The notes beneath the pieces are model-generated. The model saw nothing but the letters and a program-made list of their open reading frames with translations. It was not told where the DNA came from and searched no databases. A stretch of DNA of 8,692 nucleotides from Paracoccaceae bacterium (GTDB taxonomy: Bacteria > Pseudomonadota > Alphaproteobacteria > Rhodobacterales > Rhodobacteraceae): assembly GCA_026709725.1 (NCBI GenBank), contig JAPOSK010000156.1:1-8692 (forward strand), given 5' to 3'. Position numbers and translations under genes: made by a program. This document shows, piece by piece, positions 1 to 6,453 of the stretch. Within the stretch, counting starts at the first letter, position 1; every line of letters starts with the position of its first letter.

Positions 1-15
1 TGGCCCCCGGGTTTC

Positions 16-819
16 CTAAACCAGGGCCCTGTCAGTCCTGCGCGCCTGCAATTGTCCCAAGGTGGCCCCATCCGCGTCCTTGGCGCTTGGCATGTCCAGT
101 TTGGTCATGGTCGAGATCCACTCCTCAAGTGCCCGGTAGAACCGGTTCTGGCCATGACCGGCAAAAAGGTCCAGGAGTCCGACAACCAGCGAACCGGCAA
201 GCCCGAGCAGCGAGGATGAGAAGGCGACCCCCATTCCGGCCAGCTGGGTTTCGACACCCTGCATCAGCTGTTCAAACATGGAGAGGGCGTCGCTGCCCTC
301 AGCGGGTGCCAGCGCCCGGATGGTATCCAGCACGGCCGGCACCGTTGTTGCCAGTCCGAAAAAGGTGCCGAGAAGGCCAAGAAAGATCAGAAGGTTGGCA
401 ATATAGCGGCTGATATCGCGCGATTCGTCCATGCGTGATGCAATCGAATCGAGGATTGACCGGGCTGAGATTGATGGCAGGAGGAGTGATGCATCCGATT
501 GCTCAAGGAGTGATGTCAGGGGCGCGAGCAGCCGGGGCGCGGACTGCGGAACACTCTTCAGGCCGCCGATGGAGAATTTGTCCAACCAGAGAATCGACTG
601 ATAGATTTGCACGATCTGCCAGAAACACGCCAGAACACCAATCACGAACACCCCGGTAATGAGGCCATTGAGATACGGTGTCGCTGCGAAGATCCGAACC
701 AGCAGCGGCCAGAACAGATAGCACCCGATCCCGGTCAGGATGGTGACAGCCAGCATCAGGGTCAGCTGCCGGGTTGGCTGTGAAAAATTTGCCTGAATCA
801 TCGTGACTGCATTTGTCAT
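16..819 (-). CDS. MotA/TolQ/ExbB-family proton-channel protein
   Basis: This 267-residue inner-membrane protein has the architecture of the proton-channel subunit that powers flagellar rotation (MotA) or outer-membrane energy transduction (ExbB/TolQ). Two hydrophobic segments lie near residues 20-40 and 51-73. A cytoplasmic stretch of about 65 residues follows, then two more segments near 139-165 and 192-220. The third carries the family-like Gly-rich string FLGLLGTFFGLATTVPAV, and the fourth the small-residue string GMGVAFSSSLLGLAGS. Both belong to the conserved channel core. It starts at ATG with a weak purine stretch (AAGAG) about 4 bases upstream and ends at TAG. True flagellar MotA is usually nearer 280-300 residues with a larger cytoplasmic domain, so a stand-alone envelope motor is more likely than a flagellar stator. 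Its MotB/TolR/OmpA-like partner would be expected just past the left edge, but that is inference. Family membership is well supported; the exact system is not. Confidence 0.85.
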   Translation of the reverse strand: MTNAVTMIQANFSQPTRQLTLMLAVTILTGIGCYLFWPLLVRIFAATPYLNGLITGVFVIGVLACFWQIVQIYQSILWLDKFSIGGLKSVPQSAPRLLAPLTSLLEQSDASLLLPSISARSILDSIASRMDESRDISRYIANLLIFLGLLGTFFGLATTVPAVLDTIRALAPAEGSDALSMFEQLMQGVETQLAGMGVAFSSSLLGLAGSLVVGLLDLFAGHGQNRFYRALEEWISTMTKLDMPSAKDADGATLGQLQARRTDRALV

Positions 820-892
820 GTGCTCTTGCCCTGCATCAGATCACTGCTCTCCCCACCCTGTCGGGCACGGGTATCCGCCCTGCCGCCCATGG

Positions 893-923
893 AGTATAAT
901 ACATTTGCGCGAATTACTGTAAC
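893..923 (-). promoter_or_regulatory. Candidate sigma70-type promoter for the MotA/ExbB-like gene
   Basis: On the minus strand, GTTACA (918-923, 4 of 6 to TTGACA) is followed after 16 bases by TATTAT (896-901, 5 of 6 to TATAAT). An overlapping alternative -10 is TATACT (893-898). This AT-rich patch stands out in a GC-rich gap and would give a leader of about 70 bases before the ATG at 819. It suggests the motor-protein gene is not wholly dependent on read-through from the MATE gene. This is a consensus match by eye only. Confidence 0.35.
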
Positions 924-1005
924 GGATGCTCTGGGCCCGCACGATCCGGAAGTGTTCCCGATGATTCCAGACCGGTCTCCGGCATGTCCTGCCTTGCCAC
1001 AATCT

Positions 1006-2382
1006 CTAGACCGCCGATCGATTCCGGAAGAGTCCGCCAATCTCTTCCTCTGCGATCCGCATGGCCAGAATCAGGGCGAGAATGAATCCGGTCAGGACGC
1101 TGGCAGCGATTCCAAACCAGACGCCCCAGGTACCGAATCCCGGCACCTGAACAAACAGGGCGCAGAAGAGAGCAATCCCGAACCCTTGCCGGTAGAGACC
1201 GATCCAGAGCGTGACCATTGGTCGTTTCATCGCCTGAAGGAGCGAATTCATGGCAAAGAGGACCAGGTAGACGGGCAGGATGAATCCGTCAACATTCAGG
1301 TAACTGGCACCGATGCGGACGACATCGGGATCATCGGTAAAGATGCTCATGGCCGGGCGGGCGGCAAACCAGAGCAGGCACGCGGCAAGGAACATGAGGA
1401 CAAGGCCCGCCTTGCAGCAAAAGGCAAATGCTTCCCGAACACGGTCAAAGTTTCCGGCTCCGATATTCTGGGCAGCGATCGGCAAAAGTGCAAGGGTCAG
1501 CCCGAATCCGGGCAGCAGCAGCAACTGCTCAATGCGCAGACCGATCCCATAGGCGGCAATCGCATCCGGCCCGAAGCCCTTCAGGTAGACCTGAACCACG
1601 AATGACCCGATCAGCATGATGATCATGCTTGACGCCACCGGCAGAGCCAGAGCGGTAATTTCGCGATATGTCTTCATCTGCGGCCGGAACAGACTCAGGG
1701 CACATCCCTGCATCAGTTCCGAGCACGAGACACGCCAGAGGATGTAGAGCATGACCCCTGACTGTGAAACCAGAGTCGAAAGGGCAATGCCGTTGAACCC
1801 AAGTGCCGGAAAGAAGCCGGAGATCCCGAAGATCATAACCGGGTTGAGGATGATATTGGCCAGAAACGCTCCGATCTGGGCTCGTTGCATCGAAACCGCA
1901 TCGCCCTGGGCAGACAGAATCCCATTTGCGGCAAAAGCCACCAGAAAAGCCGGATTTGCCAGCATCAGGACATTGAGATAGACGATGGCCAGATCCCGAA
2001 AATTTCCTGTATCGCTGACAACCCGGACAAGGAGCGGTGCCGTGAGATAACCGATTCCCATCATTGCAGCTGATACAATGCCGGAATAGACAAGACCCTG
2101 ACATGCGACATGCCGGGCAAGCTGTTTCTGGCGGGCACCGATGGCACTTCCCACGAGAGCGCCGAGCGCGGAGTTGAGGCCGAATCCGAGCGTTATCAGC
2201 ATGAAGAAGACGGTGAACGAAATCGTCAGGCCCGCCAGAGCATCTGTCGAAATCAGGCCGGCAAAGTAGCTGTCAACAACATTGTAAAGGGTTGTGAAGA
2301 CCATCCCGATCGCAATCGGGACCGCCATCCGGCGAAAATGTCCGGGTATCGACCCTGCGGTCAGATCTCGCATCCCTGTCAT
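1006..2382 (-). CDS. MATE-family efflux transporter (NorM/DinF-like)
   Basis: This is a polytopic inner-membrane antiporter of the multidrug and toxic compound extrusion family, which exports cationic drugs or metabolites using Na+ or H+ gradients. About twelve hydrophobic segments fall into two halves. Each half starts with a family-like signature: RDLTAGSIPGHFRRMAVPIA then VDSYFAGL in the first, and ITALALPVASSMIIMLIG in the second. A further typical stretch is SIFTDDPDVVRIGASYL near the C-terminus. I chose the ATG at 2382 (458 residues) because family members usually begin just before RDLT. A weak GCGGAA lies upstream of it. The frame stays open to a GTG at 2418, whose purine-rich stretch is too close to work well, and an ATG at 2373 is also possible. 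It lies 57 bases after the ChaC-like gene on the same strand, so the two probably share a transcript. The substrate cannot be told from sequence. Confidence 0.93.
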   Translation of the reverse strand: MTGMRDLTAGSIPGHFRRMAVPIAIGMVFTTLYNVVDSYFAGLISTDALAGLTISFTVFFMLITLGFGLNSALGALVGSAIGARQKQLARHVACQGLVYSGIVSAAMMGIGYLTAPLLVRVVSDTGNFRDLAIVYLNVLMLANPAFLVAFAANGILSAQGDAVSMQRAQIGAFLANIILNPVMIFGISGFFPALGFNGIALSTLVSQSGVMLYILWRVSCSELMQGCALSLFRPQMKTYREITALALPVASSMIIMLIGSFVVQVYLKGFGPDAIAAYGIGLRIEQLLLLPGFGLTLALLPIAAQNIGAGNFDRVREAFAFCCKAGLVLMFLAACLLWFAARPAMSIFTDDPDVVRIGASYLNVDGFILPVYLVLFAMNSLLQAMKRPMVTLWIGLYRQGFGIALFCALFVQVPGFGTWGVWFGIAASVLTGFILALILAMRIAEEEIGGLFRNRSAV

Positions 2383-2439
2383 CGGGACTGTTTCCGCGGA
2401 CCGATCAGCACAACCCACTCTCCCCCGGAGCGGCGGACC

Positions 2440-3009
2440 CTATTCCGCCTGACATGCCCGGCCGGGCATTGAGATGCAATCCCTCACACGACGGACAAGG
2501 CTCGCCAATCCCGTATCGGGAATCCCGATCTCGTTGAGCCGGGCAACGGTCTCCTCAAGATAGTCCCGATTGGTTCCCCGGCCCCCGGTGGCATGAGCGA
2601 TGATTTCGGCCTGTTCATCAAGTGTGAGGTCAGGGCAATACTGCCTGTGTGTCTGATCGACGACAAAGGCTGTTGCGGCAATCGACCGGCCATCCGCAAG
2701 GGTCAACGGGACCACCATTTCAATGTAGGCAGAGGATACGAGTTCCCTCTCGCGCAACGCCTGCATGACCTCCTGACTTTGGGCAGAATGGCATCGAAGC
2801 GCCATACCCGCACAGCGGAAACCGGTCTTCTTCGCCAGCGCAAGAACCAGGCCGGGTCTGGTGGCGGTTCCCCGGTGATGGATCGACCACATGCAAAAGG
2901 ACCGTTCATATCCCTCAAGGGTTGCACACTGTTGTTCGGCAATCTCAAATCCAGCATTCCACAAGAGGGACCCATAGGCGAATATCCAGAATTTGGAGGC
3001 TTGTGTCAT
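2440..3009 (-). CDS. chaC: ChaC-type gamma-glutamylcyclotransferase
   Basis: ChaC enzymes cleave the gamma-glutamyl group of glutathione in the cytoplasm, giving 5-oxoproline and Cys-Gly. Seen here are the substrate-loop motif FAYGSLLWN (residues 10-18), the family block RSFCMWSIHHRGT (36-48) followed by RPGLVLAL, and LREREL (85-90). Glu89 there aligns with the catalytic glutamate of ChaC proteins (the KREM position of E. coli ChaC). The C-terminal segment GTNRDYLEETVARLNEIGIPD also matches the family. From ATG 3009 the product is 189 residues. The frame extends to a GTG at 3072, but those extra 21 residues look unlike the family and run through the divergent spacer. It starts back-to-back with the DUF2125 gene and precedes the MATE transporter. 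A link between glutathione turnover and efflux is only a guess from position. Confidence 0.92.
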   Translation of the reverse strand: MTQASKFWIFAYGSLLWNAGFEIAEQQCATLEGYERSFCMWSIHHRGTATRPGLVLALAKKTGFRCAGMALRCHSAQSQEVMQALRERELVSSAYIEMVVPLTLADGRSIAATAFVVDQTHRQYCPDLTLDEQAEIIAHATGGRGTNRDYLEETVARLNEIGIPDTGLASLVRRVRDCISMPGRACQAE

Positions 3010-3011
3010 CA

Positions 3012-3050
3012 CCGATATCCGATATTTTGGGGCGACATTTTGGGTTTTGG
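3012..3050. promoter_or_regulatory. Divergent spacer with short tandem repeats
   Basis: The 63 bases between the ChaC-like ATG (3009) and the DUF2125 start (3073) must hold the 5' control signals of both genes unless these lie inside a coding region. The spacer contains CCGATAT twice in tandem (3012-3018, 3019-3025), then ATTTTGGG twice (3024-3031, 3037-3044; 13-base period), then TTTTGG (3045-3050). A poor rightward promoter match, TTGTGT (3001-3006) and TATTTT (3023-3028) with 16-base spacing, overlaps the start of the ChaC gene. I found no convincing leftward match. The repeats could be a small operator. Confidence 0.25.
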
Positions 3051-3060
3051 TGCCAGCAGA

Positions 3061-3075
3061 GAGGCGGTCCACTTG
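3061..3075 (+). promoter_or_regulatory. Ribosome binding site favouring a TTG start
   Basis: GAGGCGG at 3061-3067, with GAGG 8 bases before TTG 3073, is the only good Shine-Dalgarno match near the DUF2125 start. The ATG codons at 3085 and 3091 would be 20 or more bases away. This site therefore decides in favour of TTG initiation, which would lower translation yield compared with ATG. Confidence 0.45.
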
Positions 3076-4074
3076 ATACGGATCATGATCATGCTGTCAA
3101 TTCTGGCCGTCATTGTGTGGTCAGGATTCTGGTTGTTTTCCCGCCAGACACGCATCAATCTGGTTGAATCGATGCTGATGTCCGGGTCCGATGCAGGCTG
3201 GTCGATCTCCCATGATGCGATCAGGGCTTCGGGGTATCCTTTTCGCGTTGATATCACGCTCGACAATCTGACAATCAGAAACAGTGATCATGGCCTGGTC
3301 TGGCATCTTCCCCGGCTGCAGATTCTGATGCTGAGCTACCAGTTCGATCACATCGTCATTGCGTTCCCCGAGACACAGGACATAAGCCTGAACAGGACCG
3401 ACTACCGCCTGACCACCGACGGGATGAAGGCAAGCCTGACCACCGACGGTGCGGGTGGCATCCTCAAGGCATTCATCATGGAAGCCGGGCGGGTCAATCT
3501 GACAGCCGATACCATCCCCGTTCAGGAAATTGAAAACCTGCTCATTGCAATCCGGCACGAATCGGCGACCCCGGGCCAGCACCGTGTGTCTCTCTCATCG
3601 TACAGTGATGCAGATCCACCAAATACGGCGATCCTGACGCAGAGGGATGCACTTCTGGCTCGAGTGCTCATGGGCCTGACGCTTGACGGGCGGTTCACTG
3701 CCTCAACACCCCTTGGCCCCGACGCCTGCAGTGGGGACGGCCTCACACTGCACCGCCTCGTTGTCAACGACCTGGCAGTCAGGGAACAGAATGCGGAGAT
3801 CAATCTTTCATCCGACATCGAATTTTCACAGGCCGGCATACCGGAGGGATGGATTGACCTTGAGGTCAACAGGATCCGGAATCTCCTTGAGCTGGTGGAG
3901 ATTCTTGGTTACGAACTTGGTGCGGCAGCAGGTCTGGCCGGTCAATTCATTGAAACCCTCGGCAAATCACTTCCCGATGGCGGCGTTGGCATCCGGCTCA
4001 ATTTGAGTGACGGCGCGGCGAGGGTCTTCGGCCTTGATATTCTCAATGTCGGTCCTCTTCGACCGCTCTGTTGA
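3073..4074 (+). CDS. Membrane-anchored DUF2125 family protein
   Basis: This protein belongs to DUF2125, an alphaproteobacterial family of unknown function. One N-terminal hydrophobic segment (roughly residues 5-22, IMIMLSILAVIVWSGFWLF) acts as an uncleaved signal anchor. About 300 residues of beta-rich, presumably periplasmic sequence follow. The family-typical string ASGYPFRVDITLDNL comes soon after the anchor, and the length (333 residues) is normal. I chose TTG 3073 because GAGG (3061-3064) sits 8 bases upstream. ATG 3085 and ATG 3091 are in frame but lack a well-placed ribosome site. The frame is also open leftward to 2593, but that part is antisense to the ChaC gene. A 27-base tandem duplication encodes a repeated LTTDG. 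The amphipathic-strand pattern recalls AsmA-like proteins, which is only an impression. The ThDP enzyme gene follows after 60 bases, so co-transcription is plausible. Confidence 0.82.
   Translation: MIRIMIMLSILAVIVWSGFWLFSRQTRINLVESMLMSGSDAGWSISHDAIRASGYPFRVDITLDNLTIRNSDHGLVWHLPRLQILMLSYQFDHIVIAFPETQDISLNRTDYRLTTDGMKASLTTDGAGGILKAFIMEAGRVNLTADTIPVQEIENLLIAIRHESATPGQHRVSLSSYSDADPPNTAILTQRDALLARVLMGLTLDGRFTASTPLGPDACSGDGLTLHRLVVNDLAVREQNAEINLSSDIEFSQAGIPEGWIDLEVNRIRNLLELVEILGYELGAAAGLAGQFIETLGKSLPDGGVGIRLNLSDGAARVFGLDILNVGPLRPLC
3407..3449 (+). repeat. Short in-gene tandem repeat in the DUF2125 gene
   Basis: The 16-base string GCCTGACCACCGACGG occurs at 3407-3422 and again, perfectly, at 3434-3449. 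The period is 27 bases, or nine codons, so the frame is kept and LTTDG is duplicated in the protein. The identity of all 16 bases suggests a fairly recent local duplication. Confidence 0.7.
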
Positions 4075-4134
4075 CAACAGGCACATAAGGACCTGTCACC
4101 AATCCATCAAGCATTGAACGGTTCGGGGTATTTG

Positions 4135-5829
4135 ATGACTGATCGAACAGCTGGGGCCGCCCTCTTCATCAAACTGAAGGCACTCGGTGTTGACTGGGTC
4201 TTTGCCAACTCTGGAACAGATTTCCCCCCGATTATTGAAGGGCTGATTGCAGAAAGGCGGCTTGGGACAGAATTGCCCCGCGTGGCCACGGTTCCCCACG
4301 AGCATGTCGCTGTTGGCATGGCCCATGGCTACACCCTGATGAGCGGACATGCACAGGCCGTCATGATGCATACCAATGTCGGCCTGGCCAACGGAGCCAC
4401 CGGTGCGATCAACGCTGCATGTGATCAGATCCCGATGATCCTCATGTCTGGCCGTACACCGGTCACTGAAGGTGGGCGATTCGGCGCACGCACTGTCCCC
4501 ATTGGCTGGGGACAGGAAATGTTCGACCAGGCGGCCCTGATCCGGGAAGCCTGTAAATGGGATTATGAGCTCCGTTTTCCTGATCAGGTGGCACCTGTGC
4601 TTGATCGTGCCTGGTCAATTGCCAATTCAACGCCATCGGGTCCGGTTTATCTGAGTTTGCCGCGCGAGGTCCTCTGCGAACCCTGCCCGTCAGACAATCT
4701 GGCCGATCCATCACGAATGACACCGGCCCTGACAGCACCCGATCCATCTGCCCTCGCCGCCGCCGCAAAAACACTGGCTGGCGCCAGAATGCCCCTGATC
4801 ATTGCCCAGCGGGGGACAGGGTCTGAAAACGCCTTTCGGGCACTGTCAGCGTTTGTCGAGCGTCATGCCATCCCCCTGTCGCATTACTGGGCCAATCGCA
4901 TTGCCCTCCCCCTCTCCAGCCCCATGCATGTCGGCTGGCAGGCCGACAGTCTCATCAGATCGGCAGATGTCATCCTGGTCCTTGACGCGCTGGCTCCCTG
5001 GTGGCCTGACCGGGTCAACCCGCATCCCGAGGCAACTGTCATTCACCTTGGACCCGACCCATTGTTTGCCCGCTCCAGCCCAATGCGTACATTCCAGGCT
5101 GATATCGCCCTCGCCGGCGAGACAGCTCCCACATTACAGACACTGATTGATGCCGTTGATGCACTTCCCTGTGACCGGACATTGATATCCGAACGCCGGG
5201 AATCCATTGAAACCCTTGCGGCGCGGGAACGCAGGTCCCAGCGCAATCGCGCCCGATCCGGGTGCCGGTCACCCATGACCAAGGACTGGGTGAGTCACTG
5301 TCTTGCAACGCACATCAAACGCAATGAGACCAGCGTTTTCCATGAACTTGGCTGCCCGCTGCCATCCCTGCAGCCGGATGATCGGCTCGGATATTTTCAG
5401 GAGCCCCATTCCGGGGGTCTTGGCTGGTGTCTGCCGGCCGCCATGGGAGCCAAGCTGGCCGCTCCCGATCGCCTGGTCTTCGCCACCATGGGCGATGGCA
5501 GCTATATGTTCGCCAATCCGGTCGCCTGCCATCAACTCTGCGAGTCCCTGGAGATTCCCATCATCACCCTTGTCCTCAACAACGGGGAATGGGGCGCTGT
5601 GCGCAATTCCGTTGAAGGGCTTTATCCCGATGGACTGGCTGTCAAGGCCAATCAGGTCCCCCTCACATCCCTCCGGCCAAGTCCGAACTTTGCCCAGATT
5701 GCCGCCGCCAGCCGCGCCCACTCCGAAACCATCACCGATGGTGCCGATCTCCCTGCTGCCCTTGAACGCTCCGTCACGGTCGCACTGCAGGAGAAACGGC
5801 AGGTTCTCCTCGATATCGCCATCGAATGA
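4135..5829 (+). CDS. ThDP-dependent acetolactate-synthase-like enzyme
   Basis: This 564-residue protein has the three-domain layout of thiamine-diphosphate enzymes such as acetolactate synthase. The N-terminal pyrimidine domain (about 1-175) starts LKALGVDWVFANSGTDFPPI and carries the ThDP-activating glutamate, Glu56, in VPHEHVAVGMAHGY. A central domain (about 200-330) includes HLGPDPLFARSS. The C-terminal pyrophosphate domain (about 380-560) has the metal/ThDP motif GDG (453-455), 26 residues, then NN (482-483). It best resembles the subgroup annotated as acetolactate synthase catalytic subunit or ThDP-requiring protein, whose members share NSGTDxPPIIE and KWDYE. That subgroup is poorly characterised, so substrate and product are uncertain. 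No small regulatory (IlvH-like) subunit lies nearby, which argues against a housekeeping isoleucine/valine role. I chose ATG 4135 because GGGG (4125-4128) sits 6 bases upstream; an upstream TTG at 4114 is weaker. It probably shares a transcript with the DUF2125 gene. Confidence 0.9.
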   Translation: MTDRTAGAALFIKLKALGVDWVFANSGTDFPPIIEGLIAERRLGTELPRVATVPHEHVAVGMAHGYTLMSGHAQAVMMHTNVGLANGATGAINAACDQIPMILMSGRTPVTEGGRFGARTVPIGWGQEMFDQAALIREACKWDYELRFPDQVAPVLDRAWSIANSTPSGPVYLSLPREVLCEPCPSDNLADPSRMTPALTAPDPSALAAAAKTLAGARMPLIIAQRGTGSENAFRALSAFVERHAIPLSHYWANRIALPLSSPMHVGWQADSLIRSADVILVLDALAPWWPDRVNPHPEATVIHLGPDPLFARSSPMRTFQADIALAGETAPTLQTLIDAVDALPCDRTLISERRESIETLAARERRSQRNRARSGCRSPMTKDWVSHCLATHIKRNETSVFHELGCPLPSLQPDDRLGYFQEPHSGGLGWCLPAAMGAKLAAPDRLVFATMGDGSYMFANPVACHQLCESLEIPIITLVLNNGEWGAVRNSVEGLYPDGLAVKANQVPLTSLRPSPNFAQIAAASRAHSETITDGADLPAALERSVTVALQEKRQVLLDIAIE

Positions 5830-5949
5830 CACCACCCTGCCCGGCCCTGTCACTCCCGGCCCTCTGTCATCATGGAACGGAGGCTCGATGAGCACTTGAG
5901 CGGCCTGGTGCGGGAATATCTGCCCCCACCCCCTGATTGTCGGCACCGA

Positions 5950-5969
5950 CATCCGTGCCATCACGGATG
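5950..5969. repeat. Perfect 8-bp hairpin with CCAT loop
   Basis: CATCCGTG (5950-5957) and CACGGATG (5962-5969) are exact inverted repeats around a 4-base loop, 120 bases after the ThDP enzyme stop codon. No T-run follows on either strand, so it is not a classical terminator. It could stabilise the 3' end of the upstream message. Confidence 0.5.
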
Positions 5970-5999
5970 CTGAGGTCCGGGCAGGCCTGGGATGGGGTC

Positions 6000-6053
6000 A
6001 CCGGGCGTCAACCCTCGCTCGAGCTTCGCCCCTCCCTCCGGTTGACACCCGGT
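6000..6053. repeat. 14-base imperfect inverted repeat, 26-base loop
   Basis: ACCGGGCGTCAACC (6000-6013) and GGTTGACACCCGGT (6040-6053) pair with a single C/A mismatch. The loop itself contains the palindrome GCTCGAGC. No T-run follows. It resembles either the ends of a very small repeat unit or a strong RNA stem-loop in the tail of the ThDP enzyme transcript. Confidence 0.55.
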
Positions 6054-6083
6054 CGTTGCACCTCAGAGTGGCAGTGGGGTTTC

Positions 6084-6133
6084 AAAAAAAGCCGCGTTGG
6101 TGTGTCATTCATATGTCGCTTGGCCATGCGGCT
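6084..6133 (-). terminator. Possible weak rho-independent terminator, leftward
   Basis: Read on the minus strand, AGCCGC (6128-6133) pairs with GCGGCT (6090-6095), directly followed by seven T residues (6084-6090; one base is shared with the stem). The six-base-pair GC stem and T7 fit a terminator, but the 32-base loop is unusually long. It lies about 390 bases past the hydrolase stop. It would block leftward transcription before it meets the ThDP enzyme gene. Confidence 0.25.
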
Positions 6134-6209
6134 CTCCCCATCGGAGCAAAGGATGGCCGCATTGCACCCGGACGGTCACAGCTCTCAAACAGGGTGTTTT
6201 GCAGGATTT

Positions 6210-6239
6210 TTGCACCTCTCCCCGCGGGGAGAGGTGCAA
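6210..6239. repeat. Perfect 30-base palindrome
   Basis: TTGCACCTCTCCCCG (6210-6224) is followed immediately by its exact reverse complement (6225-6239), with no spacer. A T5 run (6207-6211) precedes it on the plus strand, so neither strand has a T-run after the stem and it is not a normal terminator. C/G-rich palindromes of the CTCTCCCC/GGGGAGAG kind are common dispersed intergenic repeats in several proteobacteria. Membership of such a family is my inference. Confidence 0.75.
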
Positions 6240-6453
6240 CATCCGCCGCATTCCCGGATTCTCATCCTGTTTGTCGCCAATTCTCAGGTTGATTGACGCG
6301 CCATACGCCCGGATCGTATCCATCAGTCAATTGCCAACACCAGACTCTCAGACATTCCCCAGGCAAAAGACCCATCGAAAACATGTGAGTGATGGATGTC
6401 GATCGGTCACTTGTACATATTCTGCTCTTTCGGATGTCCAGATATGCAACTTC

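Noticed and set aside
895..900. Exact TATAAT on the plus strand
   Set aside because: There is no -35 element at a suitable distance, and no plus-strand gene follows. The same AT-rich patch makes better sense as a minus-strand -10 for the MotA/ExbB-like gene.
820..1605. 261-codon plus-strand open frame antisense to the MATE gene
   Set aside because: It has highly charged, low-complexity composition with no motif, and it is fully explained as the shadow of a clear MATE gene on the other strand.
2593..3072. 160-codon leftward (5') extension of the DUF2125 frame
   Set aside because: It lies antisense to the well-supported ChaC-like gene. Its translation (many Arg, His and Gly) does not resemble DUF2125 proteins, which begin at the membrane anchor.
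4071..4076. Exact TTGACA before the ThDP enzyme gene as a -35 box
   Set aside because: It overlaps the DUF2125 stop codon, and no acceptable -10 occurs 15-19 bases downstream (the sequence there is CCTGTCACC).
5269..5964. 231-codon minus-strand open frame over the end of the ThDP enzyme
   Set aside because: It is Gly-rich, motif-free and antisense to the GDG/NN domain of a clear enzyme; a typical shadow frame in GC-rich DNA.
6122..6162. Possible tRNA-like or structured RNA from GGCCAT/ATGGCC and ATGCGGC/GCCGCAT pairings
   Set aside because: The pairings are mutually exclusive, no cloverleaf can be built, and there is no T-arm or acceptor stem.
6210..6239. The perfect palindrome as a rho-independent terminator
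   Set aside because: The T-run is on the upstream side in plus orientation and appears as A residues after the stem in minus orientation, so neither strand fits the model.
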